A stretch of DNA of 56,494 nucleotides, from contig NZ_LRMM01000029.1 of the NCBI RefSeq assembly GCF_001647275.1, positions 1-56,494 of the forward strand, read 5' to 3'. The stretch is from Rufibacter ruber (lineage in GTDB: Bacteria > Bacteroidota > Bacteroidia > Cytophagales > Hymenobacteraceae). Positions 1 through 7,677 of this stretch are shown here, one piece after another. A program made the translations under genes and the position numbers. The notes under the pieces were generated by a model. The model had not been told where the DNA came from, searched no databases, and worked only from the letters and a program-made list of their open reading frames with translations. Positions within the stretch are counted from its first letter, which is position 1, and each line of letters starts with the position of its first letter.

Positions 1-61
1 CAAACCCTCCCTAGCCCCCGTCCCTCCGGACCCCAGTCCGAGGAGAGCGCAGAGGGTTGAG

Positions 62-111
62 TTTTTGCGTTTTAGGGCTGTTTTTCAGAAAACAGGCGGA
101 AAACGCAAAAT
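62..111. repeat. Dispersed palindrome copy 1 (GCG-ended)
   Basis: The left arm tttttgcgttttagggctg and the right arm with aaaacgcaaaaa are near-complementary around a tttttcagaaaa centre. It belongs to the family found 23 times in this window. The extra T run before and A run after extend the stem, so it could act as a terminator on either strand. Confidence 0.8.
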
Positions 112-115
112 TTTT

Positions 116-327
116 CTGGCGCGAGTCTCTGGACTCGTGACTACGGATGAAGCGAGTCTCCAGACTCGCCGGGAACCGAGAGCTGGTGCTACATGAAATT
201 TCTCTATTGGATTTCTTTCTGGGCAAGAGCGGAAAGTAGCTCAGCCATGCGCTCGGTCGCTGCGGGGCAGCGAGGGTAGTCAGAGACTACCCCTTATCCC
301 AAGGCACAAGTCAGAGACTCGCGCCAG
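116..327. repeat. 212-bp block bounded by a 16-bp inverted repeat
   Basis: CTGGCGCGAGTCTCTG at 116-131 is the exact reverse complement of 312-327. Inside or overlapping are three further palindromes: CGAGTC-TCTG-GACTCG at 122-137, GCGAGTCT-CC-AGACTCGC at 152-169 and GGGTAGTC-AGA-GACTACCC at 274-292. No open reading frame fills the block. It could be a miniature mobile repeat or a structured RNA; no target-site duplication is evident beside the ends, so the type is left open. Confidence 0.6.
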
Positions 328-414
328 CTTTTTCTATTATCAAACTCAGGACTCTTGACTCAGAACTCTGAACTTCCTTTGACCTCGCAGCTCTTATGTG
401 CGCCTCTGTACAAG

Positions 415-454
415 CTGTTTTTGACCTGTTTTTCTGAAATCAGCTTAAAAACAG
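415..454. repeat. Dispersed palindrome copy 2 (CTG-ended)
   Basis: ctgtttttgacctgttttt pairs imperfectly with the right arm ending in aaaaacag. It lies only 21 bases before the start codon of the response regulator, so unlike most copies it would be in the 5' leader rather than a 3' end. Confidence 0.75.
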
Positions 455-475
455 TAATTTCAACCAACGCGCTGA

Positions 476-1867
476 ATGAACCCCATGATTTTAATTATTG
501 ACGATGACGTAGCCGTGCGGGCTTCCCTGAGCTTGTTGCTTAAACAGGCGGGCTATGCCACGGCCCAGGCGGCTAACCCCGCCGAGGCGCTGCAGGCTGC
601 GGCTACCCTGCGCCCGCAGCTTATGCTCCTGGACATGAACTTTTCCATGGAGACCACGGGCGAAGACGGTCTGCAGTTGCTGGGCCAGCTGAAGCAGCTT
701 TACCCGCAGGTGCCGGTCATTTTGATCACGGGCTGGGGTTCCATCACCCTGGCGGTAGAGGGCATCAAAGGCGGCGCGGCCGATTTCATCACCAAGCCCT
801 GGAACAACGACCATCTGCTGCAGAGCGTGAAGACGGCGCTGGAACTGGCGCAGCCTACCACTGAGGTTCCCGCAGGCAAGCTCACCCGCAAGCAGCTGAA
901 CGACCAGTATGACTTCTCCATGCTAGTGGGCGAAGACCCTGGCCTGCTGCAGGTGCTGCGCAACGTGGGTCAGATCAGCGCCACAGATGCCTCGGTGTTG
1001 ATTGAAGGCGAAAGCGGCACGGGCAAGGAGCTCATTGCTGAGGCCATTCACAAAAACAGCCATCGCCGCAAGGCACCGTTTGTGAAGGTGAACCTGGGCG
1101 GCATCTCGGCCAGCCTGTTTGAAAGCGAGATGTTCGGGCACCGCCGCGGCGCGTTCACAGACGCCAAAACCGACCGAGCGGGCCGTTTCGAGATGGCCAA
1201 CAAAGGCACTATTTTCCTGGATGAAATTGGCGAACTGGACATGGCCAGCCAGGTGAAACTGCTGCGCGTGCTGCAAGACCGCACCTATGAGGTCCTCGGC
1301 GACAGCCGCTCCCGCAACCTGGACATACGCGTGGTCTGCGCCACCAACCGCAACCTGCAGGAGATGGTGGCCGAGGGCAAATTCCGGGAAGACCTTTATT
1401 ATAGAATCAACCTGATTACCGTGAAGCTGCCCGCCCTGCGCGAACGCAACCAGGACATACCGCTGCTGGTGCAGCATTTTGTGAACAACCTCAAGAAAAC
1501 CTACCATAAGCAGGAGCTGCAGGTGAGTAATAAAGCCCTTAAATGGCTCAGAGAACAGCCGCTGCCGGGTAACATTCGGGAATTGAAGAACCTGGTGGAG
1601 CGCACGGTGCTGGTAAGTGGCAAAAGCCTGCTGGAGGTGGAGGATTTTCAGAACCAACTGCAGGGCGGCCTTAGAAAACTGGAGGAAAAGGCCCTGCCCA
1701 GTGTAGGGGCCATGACCCTGGAAGAGCTGGAGGCCAGCATGATTAAGAAATCTATGGCGTATTACCATAACAACGTGAGCAAAGTAGCCAAGGCTTTAGG
1801 CGTGAGCCGCGGGGCGCTGTACCGACGGCTGGAGAAGTTCAACATTCCGTATGACGCTCAGGAGTAA
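476..1867 (+). CDS. NtrC-family sigma-54-dependent response regulator
   Basis: A 463-residue activator with three parts in the usual order. The receiver domain covers about 4-125, with acidic pocket D9-D11, phospho-acceptor D53 in LLDMNF and K107. The AAA+ domain covers about 145-385, with Walker A GESGTGKE at 178-185, Walker B LDE at 248-250 and REDLYYR near 304-310. A Fis-type helix-turn-helix lies at about 430-458. The sigma-54 contact loop reads GAFTDA (225-230) instead of GAFTGA. It overlaps the following kinase gene by 17 bases, so the two form a two-component operon in which the kinase should phosphorylate D53. The target genes are not evident; an envelope or nitrogen-type stress role is only a guess. 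Confidence 0.95.
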   Translation: MNPMILIIDDDVAVRASLSLLLKQAGYATAQAANPAEALQAAATLRPQLMLLDMNFSMETTGEDGLQLLGQLKQLYPQVPVILITGWGSITLAVEGIKGGAADFITKPWNNDHLLQSVKTALELAQPTTEVPAGKLTRKQLNDQYDFSMLVGEDPGLLQVLRNVGQISATDASVLIEGESGTGKELIAEAIHKNSHRRKAPFVKVNLGGISASLFESEMFGHRRGAFTDAKTDRAGRFEMANKGTIFLDEIGELDMASQVKLLRVLQDRTYEVLGDSRSRNLDIRVVCATNRNLQEMVAEGKFREDLYYRINLITVKLPALRERNQDIPLLVQHFVNNLKKTYHKQELQVSNKALKWLREQPLPGNIRELKNLVERTVLVSGKSLLEVEDFQNQLQGGLRKLEEKALPSVGAMTLEELEASMIKKSMAYYHNNVSKVAKALGVSRGALYRRLEKFNIPYDAQE

Positions 1868-3155
1868 GTTTGTGCTGGTGGCCGTGCTCCTCTACGGGGC
1901 CATGCTGGTGCTGGCCTGGCAGCTGGTGGCCTACAACCGCTGGCTGTTTGTGGCCGCCGAGGTCTTGATTGTCGCCAGTTTGTTGTTTACCGTGAAGTTG
2001 TACACGTCTTTCGTGCGGCCGCTCAACCTCATTGCCGCGGGCGTGGAGTCCATCAGGGACCGTGATTTTTCGATCAAATTCCTGAAAACGGGCCAAAAAG
2101 AGGTAGACCAGCTGGTGGAGGTGTACAACCAGATGATGGAGGAGCTGCGGCAGGAGCGGGTGGTGCAGACCGAGAAACATTTTCTGCTGGAACGCCTGAT
2201 TGAAGCCTCGCCCTCGGGCATCATCCTATTAGATAGCCACGACCGCGTGGCGGGCCTGAACCCTGCGGCGGCGGTGCTGCTGCAGGCCAGCGGCAGAGAT
2301 CTGGTGGCCAAACCGCTGGCGGATCTGCCAGGGCATTGGGGTGCTTCATTGGGAAAATTGCCTAAAGATGAGCAGCGCATCATCAGGCCCAACGGCATTC
2401 AGACGTACCGCTGCCGCAAAATCAGGTTCCTGGACAAAGGCTACCACCGCTACTTTATTTTAATAGAGGAACTCACCCAGGAACTGCTGGAAAAGGAGCG
2501 CAACGCCTATGAGAAGCTGATCAGGATGATGTCGCATGAAATTAACAACTCCATTGGCGCGGTCAATTCCATTTTACACTCCTTCGCATATTTCTCACCG
2601 CAACTGGACCCGGGCACCCGCCCAGACTTTGACGAGGCGCTGCAGGTGTGCATCACCCGCAACCAGAACCTGGCCGGTTTCATGGCCAACTTTGCCAATG
2701 TGGTGCGCATACCGCCGCCTGCCAAGCAACCTGTGAGCCTGCATGAGCTGCTCCACAGCATTCAACGGCTCATGCTGCCCAGCGTTGAGCGCAAAGGGGT
2801 GTTGTGGCACTGGGAGCTGGACTCAGTTTCACCTACGGTGGAAGTAGACGTGCAGCAACTGGAGCAGGTGCTCATTAACGTGGTGAAGAATGCCGTGGAA
2901 GCTGTGGAGGAAGGTGGCTGGGTAAAGGTGAAAACAGTAGCGAACCCGCCACAACTGCTCATCCAGGACAACGGCCAAGGCATTGCGCCTGAGGTGCAGG
3001 AAAAGCTCTTTAGCCCGTTCTTCAGTACCAAAGCCAACGGCCAGGGCATTGGCCTGACCATGGTGCGGGAGATTCTGCTGCAGCACGGTTTCCCCTTCTC
3101 CCTGCAGACAGGCGCAGACGGCGTGACTACGTTTCAGACTCAGTTTGTTTCTTGA
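1851..3155 (+). CDS. Membrane sensor histidine kinase (HAMP-PAS-HisKA-HATPase)
   Basis: The 434-residue partner of the preceding regulator. Two membrane helices at about 5-27 and 31-50 are separated by only a few residues, so there is almost no periplasmic sensor. A HAMP-like linker follows (about 52-105), then a PAS-like domain (about 112-212). The phospho-acceptor is H229 in MMSHEINN. The N box is around N347, the G1 box DNGQGI is at 373-378 and the G2 box GQGIGL at 397-402. The lack of an external sensor domain suggests it reads a membrane or cytoplasmic signal, probably through the PAS domain. Translation is probably coupled to the upstream gene through the 17-base overlap. Confidence 0.94.
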   Translation: MTLRSKFVLVAVLLYGAMLVLAWQLVAYNRWLFVAAEVLIVASLLFTVKLYTSFVRPLNLIAAGVESIRDRDFSIKFLKTGQKEVDQLVEVYNQMMEELRQERVVQTEKHFLLERLIEASPSGIILLDSHDRVAGLNPAAAVLLQASGRDLVAKPLADLPGHWGASLGKLPKDEQRIIRPNGIQTYRCRKIRFLDKGYHRYFILIEELTQELLEKERNAYEKLIRMMSHEINNSIGAVNSILHSFAYFSPQLDPGTRPDFDEALQVCITRNQNLAGFMANFANVVRIPPPAKQPVSLHELLHSIQRLMLPSVERKGVLWHWELDSVSPTVEVDVQQLEQVLINVVKNAVEAVEEGGWVKVKTVANPPQLLIQDNGQGIAPEVQEKLFSPFFSTKANGQGIGLTMVREILLQHGFPFSLQTGADGVTTFQTQFVS

Positions 3156-3199
3156 CCTCACCCCCAGCCCCTCTCCCACAATGAGGGAGTTCTGCTGTT

Positions 3200-3239
3200 G
3201 CGTTTTTAGCTTGTTTTGGCCAAAACAGGCCGAAAACGC
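3200..3239. repeat. Dispersed palindrome copy 3 (GGCC-centred, GCG-ended)
   Basis: gcgtttttagcttgttttgg is followed by a right arm ending in gaaaacgc. The centre is the self-complementary ttttggccaaaa, without the CTGAA/CAGAA loop seen in most copies. It is downstream of the histidine kinase. Confidence 0.8.
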
Positions 3240-3287
3240 TTCTTGGTTTCCCTCGCTCTTTTTCTAAGCGAGAGAAATTATGTAAGT

Positions 3288-3327
3288 GCGTTTTTGGGCT
3301 ATTTTGGCTAAAACAGCCTGAAAACGC
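3288..3327. repeat. Dispersed palindrome copy 4 (GCG-ended)
   Basis: gcgtttttgggctattttgg has a right arm taaaacagcctgaaaacgc. The centre ttttggctaaaa resembles that of the copy at 3200, and the two lie 48 bases apart in the same gap. Confidence 0.78.
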
Positions 3328-3480
3328 TTGCTCAAGACCTGGCCGTGTCTTTCAGAGGGCGAGTGTCTCCGTCAATTTTAGAGGCTAACCAAATCCTGAA
3401 AATCAACCTCAATGCTGGGAATCCCTTTCCTGACAGAAAAGTTCTTTCAGGTTTTGAAAACCGGAGAGACAGAAGGAGGG

Positions 3481-3520
3481 CTGTTTTGGACCTGTTTTTC
3501 TAAAAACAGGCCCAAAACGC
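3481..3520. repeat. Dispersed palindrome copy 5
   Basis: ctgttttggacctgttttt is followed by ctaaaaacaggcccaaaacgc. It lies 28 bases beyond the 3' end of the leftward DUF72 gene and could terminate it. Confidence 0.8.
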
Positions 3521-3547
3521 ACTAATAGCTTTCGGGCGTTCTTGCGC

Positions 3548-4456
3548 TTAGAAAAGCTGCCCTTGCACAAACTGCTGCACTTTTTGCGGGCGGGGCAGGG
3601 AAATGCCGGTTCTCTTCTCTAGTTGCTCCATCAAATAGACGAGCGTGGGCGGCGCGTCCAGTACTTCTGGCTGGTGCATGAAGAAATAAACGGTTTGCAG
3701 GCCTTGGTCCAGCCACTGGTGCAGGCGGTCTGCCCAGTCGTTCAGGCGGGTAAAGTCAGTGGGGTGTTTGGCGTGTCCGTTGAACCTGATCATGGCCACG
3801 GGGGTGGTGAGGCGCATGTGCAGGACATCGCGGCGGCCGGCCGCGTCTGTTAGCACGGTGGTAATGTTCCGCTCCTCCAGAAACTGAAACGCCCCTTGCG
3901 TAACCGCTGATTCTTTGAACCAGTTCTCATGCCTGAACTCTACGGCCAGCGGCACCTCCTGCGGGAACTGCAACAGAAACTGCTCCAGCACCGGCCAGTC
4001 CTCTGGCCCAAAGAACGGCGGCAACTGCAGAAAGGCCATGCCCAATGCGTCGCCCAGGCTTAAAATGGCGTTGCAGAACAGTTTGGTGGGTTCGCCCACG
4101 TGGTGCAGCAACTGGTCATGGCTTATCACCTGCGGAATTTTTGGGCAGAACACAAACCCCGGCGGCACGGCTTGGCGCCACTTATGAATGGCCCTGGCAT
4201 CTGGAATACGGTAGTGGGTGGTATTCATCTCCAGCGTGTTGAACTGGCGGGCGTAGAAGTGCAGCAGTTGCGTGTCCTGGGCACCGGCAGGATAGTAAAT
4301 TCCCTGCCAGGTTTTGTTTGTCCAGGTGGGGCAGCCCAGATACAGACCGGGCCTGGTAGGCCGCTGCGAACGGGCCAGCACCTGCGGGGTGGCGGGGTGG
4401 TCTGGCGGCAGGGTGAAGTCTACCTGATTGAGGTTGGGAAGTCTACCAAAATCCAT
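3548..4456 (-). CDS. DUF72 (YecE-like) TIM-barrel protein
   Basis: The 302-residue product matches the DUF72 family: YLGCPTWTNKTW at 39-50, FNTLEMNTTHYRIP at about 72-85, then a run of beta/alpha units including AVEFRHENWF at 171-180. These are the conserved segments of this TIM-barrel-like family. No signal peptide is visible, so it should be cytoplasmic. The family has no settled biochemical function. Its 3' end faces the kinase gene across three palindromes. The start at 4456 begins MDFGRLPN; an internal start is possible because the first 35 residues precede the domain. Confidence 0.88.
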   Translation of the reverse strand: MDFGRLPNLNQVDFTLPPDHPATPQVLARSQRPTRPGLYLGCPTWTNKTWQGIYYPAGAQDTQLLHFYARQFNTLEMNTTHYRIPDARAIHKWRQAVPPGFVFCPKIPQVISHDQLLHHVGEPTKLFCNAILSLGDALGMAFLQLPPFFGPEDWPVLEQFLLQFPQEVPLAVEFRHENWFKESAVTQGAFQFLEERNITTVLTDAAGRRDVLHMRLTTPVAMIRFNGHAKHPTDFTRLNDWADRLHQWLDQGLQTVYFFMHQPEVLDAPPTLVYLMEQLEKRTGISLPRPQKVQQFVQGQLF

Positions 4457-4866
4457 TTGTGCTAATATCGTTTTAGGTCTATATACGTGTCAAAAGGGTG
4501 AGCAATCGACTAAAAAAAGAGGGGTTCCACTAATTTTTTTAGAATAATTACATTTTTTTTTACCTGATTTTACTTTTCCAAGTCTTTTTAAGATGACGAG
4601 GCAGGCTGGGGTGGCGGTTAAATTGCGCTGGAGCCTTCTTAAAGCCTGAAAATCTGTTAAAGTAAAGCTTGAAGTTTGGCATACCACATTTTGTGAATTT
4701 AGTTATATTTCAAAAATAAAAAATTGAACATTTTACAATAAATGTATTAATTTATTAGGTTGAGACAGCGACAAAAGCAGGTGTCAGGGAGGGGGAAGGG
4801 TTGCATTGAAAAAAATATTCCTAATTTTGTCGCTTTGAAATTGATGTTCCACCAACAAAACCTAAA
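4457..4866. other. AT-rich divergent gap with the rlpA promoter
   Basis: The gap separates the leftward DUF72 gene from the rightward RlpA-like gene and is clearly more AT-rich than its neighbours, with several T and A runs. The only element I can support is the Bacteroidota-type promoter at 4801-4829. No gene is seen. Confidence 0.6.
4801..4829 (+). promoter_or_regulatory. Bacteroidota-type promoter of the RlpA-like gene
   Basis: TTG at 4801-4803, an 18-base spacer and TAATTTTG at 4822-4829 match the Bacteroidota -33/-7 consensus (TTG, TAnnTTTG). Transcription would start near 4836, giving a leader of about 30 bases before ATG 4867. Confidence 0.65.
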
Positions 4867-5637
4867 ATGGGGAAACTGAAAATTTACTATGCAATTGCCG
4901 TTCTTTTCATCTTGTTCTTTGGGATTGCACCACTTGCTTCTGCACAGGAAGTAGGTGAGACTCAAAGCGGAACCGCATCATGGTATGGATCAAAATACCA
5001 CGGTCGCCGCACCAGCAGTGGAGAGGTGTACAACCGCCACAAATTGACTGCCGCCCATAACGGGCTTCCTTTAGGCACTAAAGTTAAAGTAACCAACCTC
5101 ACCAACGGGGAGAGTGTGGTGGTAAAGATAAATGACCGCGGTCCGTTCAGAGGCCGCCGCATCATTGACCTGTCTGAAGCCGCCGCCAAGAGAATTCATT
5201 ACCGCAGCAGCGGTCTTACTGAGGTAAAAGTAGAAGTGCTGGAACTGCCGGAGGCCTTCCTGGCCGCCCGCGCTAAAAAGGCAGAGGCTGAGAATCCTGA
5301 TCTCACCGCCACCGCTGAACCTGTCACCGCTGAGACCACGCCCCTTGTAGTGGCGGCGGCCCCGGTTCAGCAGCAACTGTTTGTAGTGCAGGCCGGTGCC
5401 TTCGGGAACCAGGCCAACGCAGAGGCGCAGGCAGAGAAATTACGCAAGATTTACCAGAAACTGCCCATCTCATTGGTAGAGGAGACCGTGAACGGTAAAA
5501 AAGTGCACCGCATTATTGCCGGCCGCTTCAACAGCCGCCTGACCGCTGAGCAAGCCCGCAAAGATTTTGCGCAAAAAGGTGTTCAGGGACTGGTAAAGGT
5601 GATGGCAGAGCCTGCCCCTATTGCTAGCACGCTGTAA
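4867..5637 (+). CDS. rlpA: RlpA-like septal ring protein with SPOR domain
   Basis: A 256-residue exported protein. A signal peptide ends at about ASA-Q (26/27). A double-psi beta-barrel (RlpA) domain runs from about 34 to 130, with SGTASWYG, TSSGEVY (50-55), LTAAH (60-64) and INDRGPF (88-94). A proline/alanine linker leads to a C-terminal SPOR domain (about 168-250) that in this family binds denuded peptidoglycan at division sites. Enzymes of this family can be lytic transglycosylases acting on peptidoglycan; activity is inferred from the family. A promoter sits about 37 bases upstream, and the gene is monocistronic by spacing. A hairpin with arms gccaag/cttggc (5664-5689) and a family palindrome follow. 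Confidence 0.92.
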   Translation: MGKLKIYYAIAVLFILFFGIAPLASAQEVGETQSGTASWYGSKYHGRRTSSGEVYNRHKLTAAHNGLPLGTKVKVTNLTNGESVVVKINDRGPFRGRRIIDLSEAAAKRIHYRSSGLTEVKVEVLELPEAFLAARAKKAEAENPDLTATAEPVTAETTPLVVAAAPVQQQLFVVQAGAFGNQANAEAQAEKLRKIYQKLPISLVEETVNGKKVHRIIAGRFNSRLTAEQARKDFAQKGVQGLVKVMAEPAPIASTL

Positions 5638-5663
5638 GAGTCCATTGTTTTATTTAGGTTTAC

Positions 5664-5689
5664 TGCCAAGTCTGCCCTGCAGGCTTGGC
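5664..5689 (+). terminator. Hairpin after the RlpA-like gene
   Basis: GCCAAG (5664-5669) pairs with CTTGGC (5684-5689), with partial pairing inside the loop, followed by only three T residues. It is a weak terminator candidate, backed up by the larger palindrome at 5691-5736. Confidence 0.4.
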
Positions 5690-5690
5690 T

Positions 5691-5736
5691 TTCCTGTTTT
5701 GGAGCCGTTTTCAGAAAAACAGCCCCAAAACAGGAA
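5691..5736. repeat. Dispersed palindrome copy 6
   Basis: ttcctgttttggagccgtttt pairs with a right arm ending in ccaaaacaggaa. It lies between two rightward genes, after the RlpA-like gene. Confidence 0.8.
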
Positions 5737-5871
5737 AACTGAATTTTCTGTGTAGATTTTTGTTCCTTTAAACAAGCTCTCAGCAGGCAGGTAGCGGCAC
5801 CTTGGGGTAAAGCGTATACCATAGAGGGCGTAAACACGTTTAAGGCATTGAAAAGTGAAAGAAGTAGTGCT

Positions 5872-6777
5872 ATGAGAATTGTACATGCGTGGCTGGTGGT
5901 TTTGGGTGTGCTGCTCCTGGCGGCAGTGCCGCAGGAGGCGCAGGCGCAGACCATAGGGAAGGAGAAGAAAAAAATCTTTTTCTGGAAGAAAGCCAGGAAG
6001 CCGGTTGACCTGAACCCCGTTGATTCTGGGGCCGTGGTTGACTCCCTGGACATGCCTTCTTTGGCGGTAGCCCAGCAAGACAGCGTTGACGAAGACGGCG
6101 GCAAAAAGAAATCAAAGAAAAAGAAGAAGGCCTACTTTGGTATGCGGGTGAAACGGGGCTTCGCCCGGCAGGGCAAGGGCAAAAACCAGATTGTAGAAAC
6201 CTTTCACTACCTGCGCGAATACAAAGACCCCAACCCGTATGTGCAGGACAAGCATTATTTTGACGTAAAGAAGCGCAAGATCTTCAGGGCGAAAGCGCTG
6301 GACCCCAAGAAAACCCCCATGCTGATTCTGCACGGGCCTTACACCAAAAAGCGTGGCGATGTGGTGATTGAGCAGGGTTACTTTTTTGTGGGGGCGAAGC
6401 ACCTGCGGTGGGAGACCTTCAGGCCAGACAGTACCCTGACCCAAAAAATACACTACTACAAAGGGTTTCTGAGAGACTCAGAGATCTCATACTATGATGC
6501 CGCCAAAACCAAGATCAAAGAGGTGATCCCGTACCAATACGGGCAAGTGCAGGGTGATTATTATAAGTTCTACGAGAACGGCCAGTTAGAATGGCAGGGT
6601 ACCTATGACAAAGGCCGGAAAGTGGGCACCTGGATCAACTTCTATGATTTCAGGGGGCGGCGCCAGTACGAGTTCATGTACCCTGAAACCGGTTTTGACG
6701 CCCCAGCTGAACCTGTGCTGGTAAAACAGTACAACCGAAGCGGGGAACTGGTGTTTGAGAATAAGGAAAAGAAATAA
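5872..6777 (+). CDS. Exported YwqK/MORN-like repeat protein
   Basis: About 301 residues. I choose the ATG at 5872 because MRIVHAWLVVLGVLLLA gives a clean signal peptide ending near AQAQ; the longer frame from 5848 adds eight polar residues. A lysine-rich segment (about 70-85) precedes the body. The C-terminal third contains YYKFYENGQLEWQGTYDKGR and further F/Y-x-x-x-G-x units, the pattern of the YwqK/MORN_2 repeat family. In Bacteroidota such proteins are usually exported and of unknown function, so the toxin-antitoxin label sometimes attached to YwqK should not be transferred. It ends in a strong palindromic terminator at 6803-6854. Function unknown. Confidence 0.8.
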   Translation: MRIVHAWLVVLGVLLLAAVPQEAQAQTIGKEKKKIFFWKKARKPVDLNPVDSGAVVDSLDMPSLAVAQQDSVDEDGGKKKSKKKKKAYFGMRVKRGFARQGKGKNQIVETFHYLREYKDPNPYVQDKHYFDVKKRKIFRAKALDPKKTPMLILHGPYTKKRGDVVIEQGYFFVGAKHLRWETFRPDSTLTQKIHYYKGFLRDSEISYYDAAKTKIKEVIPYQYGQVQGDYYKFYENGQLEWQGTYDKGRKVGTWINFYDFRGRRQYEFMYPETGFDAPAEPVLVKQYNRSGELVFENKEKK

Positions 6778-6802
6778 CCGCTTCTGCAGTTTGAGTCTGC
6801 CG

Positions 6803-6854
6803 CTGTCTGTTTTGGCTGTTTTGGAGAAAACAGCCCCAAAACAGACAGTTTTTT
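6803..6854 (+). terminator. Palindrome copy 7 acting as intrinsic terminator
   Basis: ctgtctgttttggctgtttt pairs with a right arm ending in aaaacagacag and is followed at once by TTTTTT. This copy of the dispersed palindrome has all the features of a rho-independent terminator for the YwqK-like gene. Confidence 0.8.
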
Positions 6855-7139
6855 ATGGCCTTTCTGCTCTATGTGCCGGGGTAGAAGGAACAATACATTT
6901 TGCCCTCCCTGTCATCCTGAAAGGGCTGAGGGAACAGGTGGCTACGGTAGTAGCGGTCAACAGGGCCTACTCTGGTTCGCCATCTGTTTCCCCAGGATGT
7001 GATTTTGTAAGATTCAATTTTATTTCGGATTCCATTCATAAAAGACACTGTTCCCCTGGTTTGGTGAAACTGCTATGGGCAGCTGTGTGGCGGGTTCTTT
7101 GCGAGAGGCAGGGCGCCCGCGCGGCGGCGGGGCTGTTTT

Positions 7140-7180
7140 CCGTTTTAGGGCTGTTTTCTGAAAAGTAGCCCTAAAACAGG
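7140..7180. repeat. Dispersed palindrome copy 8 (AAAAGTAG variant)
   Basis: ccgttttagggctgttttc is followed by tgaaaagtagccctaaaacagg. The right arm carries AAAAGTAGCCC in place of AAAACAGCCC; the same change recurs at 38438, 39569 and, less closely, 43801. It lies 20 bases beyond the 3' end of yraN. Confidence 0.78.
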
Positions 7181-7199
7181 ATGTAAGGCCTTGCTGTTT

Positions 7200-7553
7200 T
7201 TAGTGGAAGGCGTCTTCAATGTGCAGAATCTCCGGGCGGTCTGGGTGCCAGATAATGGAGATGACGTCAAAGCGGACGTCGTGCTGCCAGTTCATTGCTT
7301 CTATATAGTGTTCGGCCGCCAGGTGCAGCATTTGCTCTTTTCTGGCCGAGACGGCCGCCTCTGGGAACCCAAACGCCTGGCTGCTCCGGGTTTTCACCTC
7401 TACCAGCACCAGTACTTTCTCCTTGGTGGCTATCAAGTCTACCTCAGCGCGCTTAAACCGGAAGTTTCTGGCCAGGATCAGGTAGCCTTTCTGTAGAAGG
7501 AACGCCTCTGCGGCGGCTTCGCCCTGCCTGCCCATGTGGGTATTATGTCCCAT
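7200..7553 (-). CDS. YraN family (UPF0102) endonuclease-fold protein
   Basis: A 117-residue protein of the UPF0102/YraN family, which has a restriction-endonuclease-like fold. The family signature is visible: GRQGEAAAEAFL near the start, then EVDLIA (37-42) and LVEVKTRSS (50-58), giving the likely metal-site residues D39, E52 and K54. Its biological role is unsettled; Holliday-junction-related nuclease fold is the usual description. There is a second in-frame Met at residue 7, directly before GRQGE. It faces the YwqK-like gene and is divergent from lipB. Confidence 0.9.
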   Translation of the reverse strand: MGHNTHMGRQGEAAAEAFLLQKGYLILARNFRFKRAEVDLIATKEKVLVLVEVKTRSSQAFGFPEAAVSARKEQMLHLAAEHYIEAMNWQHDVRFDVISIIWHPDRPEILHIEDAFH

Positions 7554-7677
7554 TTTTGTTCCTTCTTGGTTTAATGAGTAATTTGCAGAGTTTCTGCCAC
7601 GTATGGCTTATACAGGGGCAGAAACGGCGGTTGGGTGGCACGGCCCCTTGATTTTGTACGAAAGCAGCCTGAAATAA

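Larger units (their letters stand above)
1..475. other. Gene-free left edge rich in palindromes
   Basis: No convincing coding sequence is present. The stretch holds two members of the dispersed approximately 40-bp palindrome family (about 62-111 and 415-454) and a block at 116-327 bounded by a 16-bp inverted repeat with three smaller GAGTC/GTAGTC palindromes inside. The short open frame across 11-226 on the minus strand runs through palindromes and has no recognisable domain, so I do not call it. Confidence 0.6.
3156..3547. other. Convergent intergenic region with three palindromes
   Basis: This gap between the kinase (rightward) and the DUF72 gene (leftward) holds three family palindromes (3200-3239, 3288-3327, 3481-3520) and a small hairpin cctcgct/agcgag between the first two. 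No coding sequence is seen. Confidence 0.7.
6778..7199. other. Convergent gap with two palindromes
   Basis: Between the YwqK-like gene (rightward) and yraN (leftward) there is a terminator-like palindrome at each end (6803-6854 and 7140-7180) and about 285 bases between them in which I see no gene. The open frame at 6755-7168 runs through both palindromes and has no recognisable domain. Confidence 0.6.

Noticed and set aside
11-226. 71-residue open frame on the minus strand at the left edge
   Set aside because: It reads through palindromes and the inverted-repeat block, and is Ser/Arg-rich without any domain.
923-1768. Long minus-strand frame (281 codons) opposite the NtrC regulator
   Set aside because: Shadow of a gene with complete receiver, AAA+ and Fis motifs.
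5848-6777. YwqK-like protein considered as the antitoxin of a toxin-antitoxin pair
   Set aside because: It has a signal peptide and no small toxin gene beside it; the antitoxin label for this family does not fit.
6755-7168. 137-residue open frame on the plus strand after the YwqK-like gene
   Set aside because: It starts inside the previous gene, reads through two family palindromes and has no recognisable domain or signal peptide.
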